Below are positions 18,265-26,996 of a stretch of 64,000 bases of DNA, in pieces. Origin of the DNA: Rhizobium album (GTDB taxonomy: Bacteria > Pseudomonadota > Alphaproteobacteria > Rhizobiales > Rhizobiaceae). A program made the position numbers and the translations under genes. The notes under the pieces are model-generated. The model was not told where the DNA came from. It worked only from the letters and a program-made list of their open reading frames with translations, and did no database searches. Within the stretch, counting starts at the first letter, position 1. Each line of letters starts with the position of its first letter. The stretch spans positions 62,001-126,000 of the forward strand of contig NZ_QFBC01000016.1 of assembly GCF_003122325.1 (NCBI RefSeq), in the 5' to 3' direction.

Positions 18265-19101
18265 ATGAGTGCAGAAAACAAATCTGAGGCTCTCGGGTCA
18301 ACCGAACCTCGAGCCCGCGTAGAGGTCAAATCCGTTTCCAAATCATTTGCTACGAAGGAAGGCACGGTTCAAGCTTTGCGCCATATCGACCTCGTCGCAC
18401 GCGACCAGGAATTCACCTGCATCGTCGGTCCCAGCGGGTGTGGAAAGAGCACACTTTTCAATATTATCGCCGGCTTGCTCGATCCGACCTCTGGCGAGGT
18501 TCTGGTTGACGGCACGCCTGTCCAAGCAGGCATTGCCGGTCGCATGGGATACATGCAGCAAAAGGACCTGCTCATTCCATGGCGAACGATCTTGCAAAAC
18601 GTCACTATTGGGCTTGAGATCCAGCGACAACCTTCTGTGGAAGCCCGGGAGAAAGCGATTGCCTATCTGAAACTCTTCGGGCTGGAAAAATATCGCGACA
18701 GCTATCCAGCAGCTCTATCGGGCGGTATGCGCCAGCGGGTCGCGCTCATGCGGACGCTGGTCATGGGGCAGGACATCATCCTCATGGATGAGCCCTTTCA
18801 GTCACTGGATTATCCGACGCGTGTCGCCCTTGAGGCCGATCTGCTCGAGATGGTGCGGGAACTGAAGCGCACGGTTCTGTTTATCACCCACGATATTGAA
18901 GAAGCCGTGTCCATCGCTGACAAGGTCTACATTTTGAGTAAGGGTCCCGGTACCGTTCGAGATCTGCGAACCATTCGCCTCAACATGAAGCGTGAATCCC
19001 CCATCGACGCCCGCAAGAACCCTGAATTCCATACGCACTACGCTGCCATCTGGAATCAGCTCGAGGTCGTCACAGATCTGAGGAAGGAGCGTGCACAATG
19101 A
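18265..19101 (+). CDS. ABC transporter ATPase, nitrate/sulfonate/taurine type
   Basis: A 278-aa ABC ATPase. It has Walker A GPSGCGKSTLF, a Q-loop (MGYMQQKDLLIPWRT), the signature LSGGMRQRVALMR, Walker B IILMDEPFQSLD and the switch His in FITHDIEEA. The MQQKDLLIPW stretch is typical of SsuB/TauB-like ATPases. The ATG at 18265 has a GGAGGGG site. Its stop overlaps the permease start (ATGA), so the two are coupled. Confidence 0.92.
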   Translation: MSAENKSEALGSTEPRARVEVKSVSKSFATKEGTVQALRHIDLVARDQEFTCIVGPSGCGKSTLFNIIAGLLDPTSGEVLVDGTPVQAGIAGRMGYMQQKDLLIPWRTILQNVTIGLEIQRQPSVEAREKAIAYLKLFGLEKYRDSYPAALSGGMRQRVALMRTLVMGQDIILMDEPFQSLDYPTRVALEADLLEMVRELKRTVLFITHDIEEAVSIADKVYILSKGPGTVRDLRTIRLNMKRESPIDARKNPEFHTHYAAIWNQLEVVTDLRKERAQ

Positions 19102-19946
19102 CGGACGCTGTTCAAAATCAATTCCCCGTCAAAGCCACTGATGAACGAAATGCGGCCCGTGAGATTGAGCGCCGCGAGCGGCGTGAAAGTGTCCTCGTTC
19201 GTGTTGTTCAATTGTTGATCGCGGTCTTGCTTTTCGGCGCCTGGGAATGGGGGGCGAGAACGGGCAGCATAAGCACGTTTCTGTTTGGCTCGCCCTCACA
19301 GGTTCTAAAACTGGCGATGGCCCGAATAGAGAACGGCTCTCTCCTGTATGGAGCCTACGTGACCGGACTTGAGACAATCATCGGTTTTCTTCTCGGGAGC
19401 GTGATCGGCACCGCTATCGGGCTTGGTCTCTGGTACTCACGCTTCGTTGCGCGCGTTATGGGCGTCTACATTCTCGCTCTTGGCTCGGTTCCGGTGCTTG
19501 CCCTGGGCCCGCTGATCATCATCTGGTTTGGAGTTGGAATCGAATCCAAGATCATCCTGGCGACCGTCTCCTGCGTCATCGTCGCGCTTCTTCAGGCCTA
19601 TGAAGGAGCTCAGCAGGTCGACAAGGATCTCATCAAACTTCTGAGGTCTTTCGGCGCAACCAAGATCCAGATCTTTACCAAGGTTGTCATCCCGTCATCT
19701 TATGGGTGGGTCGTCGCTGCCGCAAAGCTGAATGTAGGTTTCGCCCTCATCGGCGCTGTGATCGGCGAATACATTTCCTCTGAGGCAGGCCTCGGCAACA
19801 TCATCCTCATTGCAGGCGCGAACTACAACATTCCGCTCGTTCTTTTGGGCATCTTCAGCCTGATGATTCTTGCCTTTGTCCTGAGCATGGCCGTGGGTGT
19901 CTTGGAGCGCTTCCTGCTGAAGTGGAAGAGCGCCGGCAGCCGCTAG
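19098..19946 (+). CDS. ABC transporter permease, nitrate/sulfonate/taurine type
   Basis: A 282-aa inner-membrane permease with about six hydrophobic helices after a charged N-terminal tail. It has the EAA-like cytoplasmic loop around LIKLLRSFGATKIQIFTKVVIPSS, which docks with the ATPase. It overlaps the ATPase gene by 4 bases. It completes a three-component importer with the genes at 17162 and 18265. Confidence 0.92.
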   Translation: MTDAVQNQFPVKATDERNAAREIERRERRESVLVRVVQLLIAVLLFGAWEWGARTGSISTFLFGSPSQVLKLAMARIENGSLLYGAYVTGLETIIGFLLGSVIGTAIGLGLWYSRFVARVMGVYILALGSVPVLALGPLIIIWFGVGIESKIILATVSCVIVALLQAYEGAQQVDKDLIKLLRSFGATKIQIFTKVVIPSSYGWVVAAAKLNVGFALIGAVIGEYISSEAGLGNIILIAGANYNIPLVLLGIFSLMILAFVLSMAVGVLERFLLKWKSAGSR

Positions 19947-19953
19947 AAAACTA

Positions 19954-19982
19954 CGGCCAGCCACCCTTCTGGCGGCTGGCCG
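19954..19982 (+). terminator. Hairpin between permease and amidase 2
   Basis: CGGCCAGCC and GGCTGGCCG form a 9-bp stem shortly after the permease stop. No T run follows, so it may attenuate transcription or protect the upstream mRNA rather than end transcription fully. Confidence 0.45.
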
Positions 19983-20009
19983 AGACATAACCAGTTGATG
20001 GGGAGCACG

Positions 20010-21545
20010 ATGCTGAAACAACCGACCGATCAAGATCTTCACCGCATTGCGGAAGCAAATCATTTCGTTCTGAACGATGCAGAAATTGGAGCCTTCCAGC
20101 AGTCGATAGCAAAATCGCTGGCATCTTACACAACGATAGAGAATCTTTCGGACTCTACCGTCCGAACGCGTGATCGGGACCATGGGCATGCTCCCCTTCC
20201 AGAAAAAAACGCATATGGCGCATGGGCATGGAAAACATCGATCCGGACCCGAGAAGATGGGGCGTTGCATGGCAAACGGATTGCGATCAAGGACAATATC
20301 TCGGTTGCAGGCGTTCCGCTTCTGAACGGATCCGAGATAATGGAAGGCTATGTTTCCGAAGCGGATGCCACCGTCGTCGCCCGCATACTGGCAGCGGGTG
20401 CCGAGATCGCAGGCAAGGCAGTCTCCGAAAATCTCTGCTTCTCCGGAGGCTCACATACCTCATATCCCGGACCGGTACTCAATCCGTTGGACACAAAGCG
20501 GATGTCCGGCGGTTCATCGAGCGGAAACGGCGCGCTTCTCGCTGCGAATGAATGTGATATCGCGATAGGAGGGGATCAGGGCGGTTCCGTTCGCATTCCA
20601 GCATCGTGGTGCGGCGTCGTCGGACTGAAGCCGAGCTGGGGGCTGGTTCCCTATACCGGCGCATTTCCCATCGAGCCCAGTCTCGATCACCTCGGACCTA
20701 TGGCGCGAACGGTTGACGACATCGCCCTGATGCTTGACGTGATCGCCGGGCGGGATGGTCTGGATGCCCGTCAGATCGAGGTACCCCATGCACTTCCCTC
20801 ATACAGCACCGCGCTCGAAGCCAATATCGCAGGCTTGCGTGTCGGCATTCTCAAGGAGGGTTTCGGATGGGAAGGGCTCTCGGATCCCGATGTCGACGAC
20901 GCCGTTCGGCAGGCCACCGAGACCTTTCGAAAGTTGGGAATGACAGTGAAACAGGTTTCCGTCCCGATGCACCTTCACGGTCTCGATGTCTGGACGGGAA
21001 TAGCCACCGAGGGCGCTTGGAGCGTCATGGTTCGCGACAACGTCATAGCCTACGGCTCGCAAGCACTCCAGGATATCGGACTCATCGATTTCTATCGAAA
21101 AGCCAAGCTTGAGAAAGCACAGCTCTTTTCGCCTACCGTCAAGGGCGTCATTCTACTCGGGCACTATCTCGCCGAGCAGACCGGCGGTGTGTTCTATGCG
21201 AAGGCGCAAAATCTTCGGCGAAAGCTCCGTGCAGCCTACGACCAAGCGCTCAGCGAAGTCGATATTCTCGTCATGCCGACGACACCCACCACCGCGCCAC
21301 GTCACGAGCCGGAGGCTTCGCTTGGACGGACCATGGAGATTGCGCTTAACATGATGCCCAACACTGCGACCTTCGACGCGACAGGCCATCCTGCCCTGTC
21401 CATTCCTTGCGCAACGGTTGGAGGCATGCCTGTCGGCATGATGATTGTCGGTCGGCATTTTGAAGAGCAGACAATTTTAGCCGTCGCAAAGGCCTTCGAG
21501 ACACAAGGCATTTCTCAATCGGGTAGACAGTCTGACGAGGCCTAA
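20010..21545 (+). CDS. Amidase 2 (amidase signature family)
   Basis: A 511-aa paralogue of amidase 1. Both begin with a DxLHxLAxANHF-like motif and share the KDNIS, GGSSxG and GGDQxGS...ASWCGVVGLKP blocks that carry the Lys, cis-Ser and nucleophile Ser. The segment PYTGAFPIEPSLDHLGPMART is very close to what I recall from Rhodococcus nitrile-pathway amidases. I chose the ATG at 20010 because GGGGAG lies 4-9 bases before it. ATG 19998 and TTG 19995 are also in frame. It follows the second importer, so each importer has its own amidase. Substrate unknown. Confidence 0.92.
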   Translation: MLKQPTDQDLHRIAEANHFVLNDAEIGAFQQSIAKSLASYTTIENLSDSTVRTRDRDHGHAPLPEKNAYGAWAWKTSIRTREDGALHGKRIAIKDNISVAGVPLLNGSEIMEGYVSEADATVVARILAAGAEIAGKAVSENLCFSGGSHTSYPGPVLNPLDTKRMSGGSSSGNGALLAANECDIAIGGDQGGSVRIPASWCGVVGLKPSWGLVPYTGAFPIEPSLDHLGPMARTVDDIALMLDVIAGRDGLDARQIEVPHALPSYSTALEANIAGLRVGILKEGFGWEGLSDPDVDDAVRQATETFRKLGMTVKQVSVPMHLHGLDVWTGIATEGAWSVMVRDNVIAYGSQALQDIGLIDFYRKAKLEKAQLFSPTVKGVILLGHYLAEQTGGVFYAKAQNLRRKLRAAYDQALSEVDILVMPTTPTTAPRHEPEASLGRTMEIALNMMPNTATFDATGHPALSIPCATVGGMPVGMMIVGRHFEEQTILAVAKAFETQGISQSGRQSDEA

Positions 21546-21673
21546 AATCCTCCCGTCCTGCCAAGAAGCTACCGTTAAATCGCGCCACCGTTTTCCTTCG
21601 CCGGCTCGCCGCACTCAGCATGCGATCCGGCGGAAATTTGCTTGCTACGGTGTGCCCAAGTTTGGAGTTCAAC

Positions 21674-24600
21674 TTGCCCATATCGAAGATTCTTGTCGCC
21701 AACCGCTCCGAAATTGCCATCCGCGTATTCCGCGCGGCCAACGAACTCGGGATAAAAACGGTCGCAATATGGGCAGAGGAAGACAAACTGGCTCTGCACC
21801 GCTTCAAGGCGGACGAAAGCTATCAGGTCGGCCGCGGGCCGCATCTTGCCCGCGACCTCGGGCCGATCGAGAGCTACCTGTCGATCGACGAAGTGATCCG
21901 TGTCGCCAAGCTGTCCGGCGCCGATGCGATCCATCCGGGCTATGGCCTGCTGGCGGAAAGCCCTGAATTCGTCGATGCCTGCAACGCGGCCGGCATCATT
22001 TTCATCGGTCCCAAGCCGGACACGATGCGCCAACTCGGCAACAAGGTCGCGGCGCGCAATCTGGCGATCTCGGTCGGTGTTCCCGTCGTCCCGGCAACCG
22101 AACCGCTGCCTGACGACATGAAGGTCGTCGCCAAAATGGCCGAGGAGATCGGCTATCCCGTGATGCTCAAGGCCTCCTGGGGCGGTGGCGGTCGCGGCAT
22201 GCGCGCCATTCGCGATCCGAAGGATCTTGCTCGCGAAGTGACGGAAGCCAAGCGCGAGGCGATGGCGGCTTTCGGCAAGGATGAAGTCTATCTCGAAAAG
22301 CTCGTTGAGCGCGCCCGTCACGTCGAAAGCCAGATTCTCGGCGATACCCATGGCAATGTCGTGCACCTCTTCGAGCGCGACTGCTCCATTCAACGCCGTA
22401 ACCAGAAAGTCGTCGAGCGTGCGCCGGCACCTTATCTCAGCGAAGTGCAGCGCCAGGAACTGGCCGCCCACTCGCTGAAGATCGCCAAGGCAACCAACTA
22501 CGTCGGCGCCGGTACCGTCGAGTACCTGATGGATGCCGATACCGGCAAATTTTACTTCATCGAAGTCAATCCGCGCATTCAGGTCGAGCACACCGTCACC
22601 GAAGTCGTCACCGGCATCGATATCGTCAAGGCACAGATCCATATCCTCGACGGCTTCGCGATCGGCACGCCTGAATCGGGCGTTCCCAAGCAGGAAGACA
22701 TCAAGCTCAACGGCCACGCGCTGCAGTGCCGTATCACGACCGAGGATCCGGAGCATAACTTCATTCCGGACTACGGCCGTATCACCGCCTACCGCTCGGC
22801 ATCGGGCTTCGGTATCCGTCTCGATGGCGGCACGTCCTATTCGGGCGCCATCATCACCCGCTATTACGATCCGCTGCTGGTGAAGGTCACGGCCTGGGCT
22901 CCGAACCCTTCGGAAGCGATTTCCCGCATGGACCGCGCGCTGCGCGAATTCCGTATCCGCGGCGTTGCCACCAACCTGACCTTCCTCGAAGCGATCATCA
23001 CGCATCCGAGCTTCAAGGATAACAGCTACACGACGCGCTTCATCGACTCAACCCCGGAACTCTTCCAGCAGGTCAAGCGTCAGGACCGCGCCACCAAGCT
23101 GCTCACCTACCTGGCGGATGTCACCGTTAACGGTCACCCGGAAGCCAAGGACCGGCCGAAGCCATCCGCCGACATTGCCGAACCCATCGTGCCCTACACG
23201 AATGGTGGTGGCATTCCTGATGGCACCAAGCAGCTGCTCGACAAGCTCGGTCCGAAGAAGTTCGGCCAATGGATGCGCAATGAAAAGCGCGTGTTGCTGA
23301 CCGACACGACGATGCGCGACGGTCATCAGTCGCTGCTCGCCACCCGCATGCGGACCTATGACATCGCCCGCATTGCCGGCACCTATGCGCATGCGCTGCC
23401 AAACCTCTTGTCGCTGGAGTGCTGGGGTGGCGCGACCTTCGACGTTTCCATGCGCTTCCTGACCGAAGATCCCTGGGAGCGGCTCTCGCAAGTGCGCGAA
23501 GCGGCGCCGAACCTTTTGCTGCAGATGCTGCTGCGCGGCGCCAACGGCGTCGGCTATACGAATTACCCTGACAATGTCGTCAAATACTTCGTCCGTCAGG
23601 CGGCCAAGGGCGGTATCGATCTGTTCCGCGTCTTCGACTGCCTGAACTGGGTGGAGAACATGCGCGTGTCGATGGACGCCGTTGCCGAGGAGAACAAGCT
23701 CTGCGAAGCGGCGATCTGCTATACGGGCGACATCCTGAACTCGGCGCGCCCGAAGTACGACCTGAAATACTATACAAATCTGGCCGTCGAGCTGGAAAAG
23801 GCCGGCGCGCATATCATCGCGCTGAAGGACATGGCAGGTCTGCTGAAGCCTGCTGCTGCCAAGGTGCTGTTCAAGGCGCTGCGCGAGGCAACCAGCCTGC
23901 CGATCCATTTCCACACGCATGATACGTCGGGCATCGCTGCTGCGACCGTTCTTGCGGCCGTCGATGCCGGCGTCGACGCCGTCGACGCGGCGATGGATGC
24001 GCTGTCGGGCAATACCTCGCAGCCCTGCCTCGGTTCGATCGTCGAAGCGCTACGTGGTTCAGAGCGCGATCCGGGCCTCGATCCCGAATGGATCCGCCGC
24101 ATCTCTTTCTACTGGGAAGCGGTGCGTCATCAATACGCGGCTTTCGAGAGCGATCTCAAGGGACCGGCTTCTGAAGTCTATCTCCACGAGATGCCGGGTG
24201 GCCAGTTCACCAATCTCAAGGAACAGGCCCGCTCGCTCGGGCTTGAGACCCGCTGGCATCGCGTGGCGCAGGCCTATGCCGACGCCAACCAGATGTTCGG
24301 CGATATCGTCAAGGTGACGCCGTCCTCCAAGGTGGTCGGCGACATGGCGCTGATGATGGTCTCCCAGGATCTGACGGTTGCCGATTTCGTCAGCCCGGAC
24401 AAGGAGGTCTCCTTCCCGGAATCGGTTGTCTCGATGCTGAAGGGCGATCTCGGCCAGCCGCCGTCCGGTTGGCCGGAGGCGCTGCAGAAGAAGGCGCTGA
24501 AGGGCGACAAACCTTACACTGTTCGTCCGGGCTCATTGCTCGCGGAAGCTGATCTCGATGCGGAGCGCAAGACGATCGAGACCAAGCTGGAGCGCGAGGT

Positions 24601-25138
24601 CAACGACTTCGAGTTCGCCTCCTACCTGATGTATCCGAAGGTCTTTACCGACTTCGCGCTGACATCCGATACCTACGGCCCGGTCTCTGTTCTGCCGACG
24701 CCGGCCTATTTCTATGGTCTTGGCGACGGCGAGGAGCTGTTTGTCGATATCGAAAAGGGCAAGACGCTCGTTATCGTCAACCAGGCGATGAGCGCCACCG
24801 ACAGCCAGGGCATGGTCACGGTGTTCTTCGAGCTCAACGGCCAGCCCCGCCGCATCAAGGTGCCTGATCGCGTCCAGGGTGCCCAAACTGCGGCGGCTCG
24901 CCGAAAAGCGGAGCCGGGAGATGCTACCCATGTCGGCGCGCCGATGCCGGGTGTCATCTCCCGCGTCTTCGTCTCGCCGGGGCAGGGCATCAATGCCGGA
25001 GATGTGCTGGTGTCGATCGAGGCGATGAAGATGGAAACGGCGATCCACGCGGAGAAGGAAGGTACGATCGCCGAAGTTCTCGTCAAGGCCGGCGACCAGA
25101 TCGACGCCAAGGATCTGCTCGTCGTTTATCAGGGGTAG
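21674..25138 (+). CDS. pyc: Pyruvate carboxylase
   Basis: Biotin enzyme that makes oxaloacetate from pyruvate, bicarbonate and ATP. The domains in order are biotin carboxylase (about residues 1-460, with the ATP loop GGGGRGM and VEYL...FIEVNPRIQVEHTVTE), carboxyltransferase (about 530-1010, with TTMRDGHQS and THDTSG), and a biotin carrier at the end (EAMKMET, with Lys biotinylated). I chose the TTG at 21674, preceded by GGAG, because it gives LPISKILVANRSEIA as N terminus and 1154 aa, the length known for the R. etli enzyme. An ATG at 21620 would add 18 unrelated residues. Codon use looks more biased than in the neighbours, like a core gene. It stands apart from the amide genes in function. 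Confidence 0.96.
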   Translation: MPISKILVANRSEIAIRVFRAANELGIKTVAIWAEEDKLALHRFKADESYQVGRGPHLARDLGPIESYLSIDEVIRVAKLSGADAIHPGYGLLAESPEFVDACNAAGIIFIGPKPDTMRQLGNKVAARNLAISVGVPVVPATEPLPDDMKVVAKMAEEIGYPVMLKASWGGGGRGMRAIRDPKDLAREVTEAKREAMAAFGKDEVYLEKLVERARHVESQILGDTHGNVVHLFERDCSIQRRNQKVVERAPAPYLSEVQRQELAAHSLKIAKATNYVGAGTVEYLMDADTGKFYFIEVNPRIQVEHTVTEVVTGIDIVKAQIHILDGFAIGTPESGVPKQEDIKLNGHALQCRITTEDPEHNFIPDYGRITAYRSASGFGIRLDGGTSYSGAIITRYYDPLLVKVTAWAPNPSEAISRMDRALREFRIRGVATNLTFLEAIITHPSFKDNSYTTRFIDSTPELFQQVKRQDRATKLLTYLADVTVNGHPEAKDRPKPSADIAEPIVPYTNGGGIPDGTKQLLDKLGPKKFGQWMRNEKRVLLTDTTMRDGHQSLLATRMRTYDIARIAGTYAHALPNLLSLECWGGATFDVSMRFLTEDPWERLSQVREAAPNLLLQMLLRGANGVGYTNYPDNVVKYFVRQAAKGGIDLFRVFDCLNWVENMRVSMDAVAEENKLCEAAICYTGDILNSARPKYDLKYYTNLAVELEKAGAHIIALKDMAGLLKPAAAKVLFKALREATSLPIHFHTHDTSGIAAATVLAAVDAGVDAVDAAMDALSGNTSQPCLGSIVEALRGSERDPGLDPEWIRRISFYWEAVRHQYAAFESDLKGPASEVYLHEMPGGQFTNLKEQARSLGLETRWHRVAQAYADANQMFGDIVKVTPSSKVVGDMALMMVSQDLTVADFVSPDKEVSFPESVVSMLKGDLGQPPSGWPEALQKKALKGDKPYTVRPGSLLAEADLDAERKTIETKLEREVNDFEFASYLMYPKVFTDFALTSDTYGPVSVLPTPAYFYGLGDGEELFVDIEKGKTLVIVNQAMSATDSQGMVTVFFELNGQPRRIKVPDRVQGAQTAAARRKAEPGDATHVGAPMPGVISRVFVSPGQGINAGDVLVSIEAMKMETAIHAEKEGTIAEVLVKAGDQIDAKDLLVVYQG

Positions 25139-25533
25139 GGGAACGCTATCTCGTAACCGCGACAGCCGTGGCATTGTCGTTGCCATATTTGGAACATCAG
25201 GCGGTGACACGCGCCCGCTAGCGCTGCCTGCTCGCCGCTTCGAGACCGTCCGGCGACGATTGGTGTTTCGCGGCCAAGCCAGATCATCTGTGATGCGGGG
25301 TGACGAAGAGAATTCCAGATTTTGGCGCGACGAGTAGAGAGGATGAACCGCTTCCATCGGAAACCCTCCATCGTTGGCGACGATACAGCGGCCGAGAATT
25401 TGCGCTACTTCATGGACTTCGCCACCGGTATGCCTGTAGCTTAGGTGGGGATAAGGTGGCAGATGCACATTCATGCGTCAGGTCTCAGTGGGTGCTGGCT
25501 CCGGGATCCTTGGGTAAAAACAGCGACGGGAAA
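25139..25533. other. Region between pyc and the lysR stub, no gene recognised
   Basis: About 395 bases. A minus-strand frame (around 25140-25474) and a plus-strand frame run through it. Neither has a ribosome site or a motif I recognise. The area may be degraded coding DNA, given the IS damage next to it. Confidence 0.4.
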
Positions 25534-25620
25534 ATGCTGAAAAACTCGCTACGCTATTTCATCTCGGTCGTCAGACATGGATCGATCCGTGCAGCATCTG
25601 CTGAACTACATGTCGCGCAA
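25534..25620 (+). pseudogene. LysR regulator, 5' stub cut by IS3 element
   Basis: The ATG at 25534 begins a protein with the typical LysR N terminus (LKNSLRYFISVVRHGSIRAAS, then AELHVAQ), that is, the first two helices of the DNA-binding domain. The frame runs straight into the inverted repeat of the IS element at 25621 and stops there. The other side of the element (from 26861) does not continue the LysR sequence, so the rest was deleted or lies elsewhere. A GACGGGAAA stretch precedes the ATG. Not functional. Confidence 0.75.
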
Positions 25621-25655
25621 TGGCCTGCTGCCGGTTTATCGGACACGAGGTTAAG
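25621..25655. repeat. IS3 left terminal inverted repeat
   Basis: Starts TGGCCTGCTGCCGGTTT and matches the reverse complement of 26826-26860 with a few mismatches after base 17. Confidence 0.85.
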
Positions 25656-26510
25656 CTAATCCCACCTTGGTTTCAAAGTCATTGGGGCTGAGATACCCCA
25701 GTGTTGAGTGTCGACGTTTCGGGTTGTAGAAGCGCTCGATGTAATCGAACACGTCCGCTCTGGCGTCGTTTCTCGTGCGATATACCTTGCGTGCCGTTCT
25801 CTCCGTTTTCAGTGATGAGAAGAAGCTCTCCATTGCGGCGTTGTCCCAGACATTTCCAGAGCGGCTCATCGAACAAGTGATGCCGTGGTCGCCCATGAGG
25901 CGCTGGAACTGCTCGCTCGTATATTGGGCTTCCCTGATCGGAATGATGCAGGAGCGCATCTGGTTTTCCTCGACGCCATATCGCCATGGTCAGCGCATCT
26001 GTGACGAGTTGGGCCGTCATGTTGGCATTCATAGACCACCCGACGACACGGCGTGAGAACAGGTCAATGACGACCGCGACATACAGCCAGCCTTCTGCGG
26101 TCCAAATGTAGGTGAAGTCGGCCACCCATTTCTGGTTCGGACGGTCTGCCACGAACTGGCGGCCGAGGACGTTCGGCATGATGACTGCACGGTCACCGGC
26201 ATCCTTTGGCAACCACGCCGTCTTGGCCTGGCCCTGAGCGCATTCAAGCGCATCAATCGCTCGATACGATGGAGACCACACGACAATCCTTCTTCCAACA
26301 CGTCGTGCCACACGCGACGAGCACCGTATGTGCGGTCGCTGGATTTGAAGCTCTGCGTGATCCTGTCCAGCAGGACCTCATCATAAAGGGCGTGTTCGCT
26401 CGGAGAACGATTGAGCCAGGCATGGAAACCTGAACGAGAACTCCCAGCGCTTCGCAGAGCCATGCCATCGGCCAGATAGAACGGTGCTTTGCAATGAATG
26501 CGAACTTCAT
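25651..26510 (-). pseudogene. IS3 transposase orfB, multiply frameshifted
   Basis: The integrase-like transposase can be followed across four reading-frame segments: N terminus KFAFIAKHRSIWPMAWLCEALG, then SRSGFHAWLNRS to ARPRRRG, then LPKDAGDRAV through WVADFTYIWTAEGWLYVAVV to HHSDQGSP, then YTSEQFQRLM to the stop at 25651. The breaks fall near 26440, 26210 and 25930. The three acidic residues of the DDE triad are all present (ADFTYI, HSDQG, AAMESFF) but not in one frame, so the protein cannot be made. The ATG at 26510 overlaps the orfA stop. Confidence 0.85.
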
Positions 26511-26797
26511 ATCGCGTCCCTGGCAAAGTAGGCTGCGGCCTTTTTTAGGATATCGCGCTCCGCTTTCAGCTTGGCGACTTCACGACGCAGCCGCTCGATC
26601 TCAAGCTGCTCCGGCTTCATCTGGCCTTTTCCAGGAAACGACTGGCTGGGATCGTCGCCGTATTCACGAACCCATTTGCGCAAGACATTCTCGTGGACAT
26701 CAAGATCACGAGCAGCCTGCGCAACAGTGACCCCACGTTCCCTGACCAACTTCACTGCGTCAAGCTTATACTCGCGGCTGAATATTCGTCTTTGCAT
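26507..26797 (-). CDS. IS3 transposase orfA
   Basis: A 96-aa helix-turn-helix protein (FSREYKLDAVKLVRERG, then VTVAQAARDLDVHENVLRKWV) with a C-terminal leucine-zipper-like helix (QLEIERLRREVAKLKAERDIL). This is the standard DNA-binding OrfA of IS3 elements. The reading frame is intact, but with orfB broken the element can move only if helped in trans. Confidence 0.88.
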   Translation of the reverse strand: MQRRIFSREYKLDAVKLVRERGVTVAQAARDLDVHENVLRKWVREYGDDPSQSFPGKGQMKPEQLEIERLRREVAKLKAERDILKKAAAYFARDAI

Positions 26798-26825
26798 TCA
26801 TGCTCTCCGGTTTCAGGAGGAACAT

Positions 26826-26860
26826 CTTAACTCGATGTCCATGAAACCGGCAGCAGGCCA
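26826..26860. repeat. IS3 right terminal inverted repeat
   Basis: Ends in AAACCGGCAGCAGGCCA, the reverse complement of the left end. It marks the outer end on the orfA side. Confidence 0.85.
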
Positions 26861-26996
26861 AAAAGCGACGAAGCCGCGATGGTCGCGGCCTCATGTGGCT
26901 GAATGATTTCTCAACAGAATTAGCCTACCGGGTGCCCAGATGCCCCTATCAATTTGTAGAAGTAGCGGCAGCCGACTCTAACAGCGCCCCCAACTC

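Larger units (their letters stand above)
25621..26860 (-). mobile_element. IS3-family insertion sequence, decayed
   Basis: A 1240-bp element bounded by imperfect terminal inverted repeats: TGGCCTGCTGCCGGTTT is identical at both ends and similarity continues to about base 35. It holds orfA (26507-26797) and a broken orfB on the minus strand. An A6G slippery site (26541-26546, minus) near the end of orfA fits the family's programmed frameshift. A 3-bp target repeat is not evident (CAA left, AAA right). It interrupts a lysR gene. Confidence 0.85.

Noticed and set aside
21575-23005. Long minus-strand open frame of 476 codons opposite pyc
   Set aside because: It is antisense to the biotin carboxylase domain, has no family motif and reflects the biased codon use of pyc.
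23048-23920. Second long minus-strand frame of 290 codons opposite pyc
   Set aside because: Antisense shadow of the carboxyltransferase domain, with the same bias and no motif.
25651-26510. Programmed frameshifting as the reason for the split orfB
   Set aside because: IS3 elements use one shift near the orfA end, and an A6G site is there; three further breaks inside orfB can only be decay.
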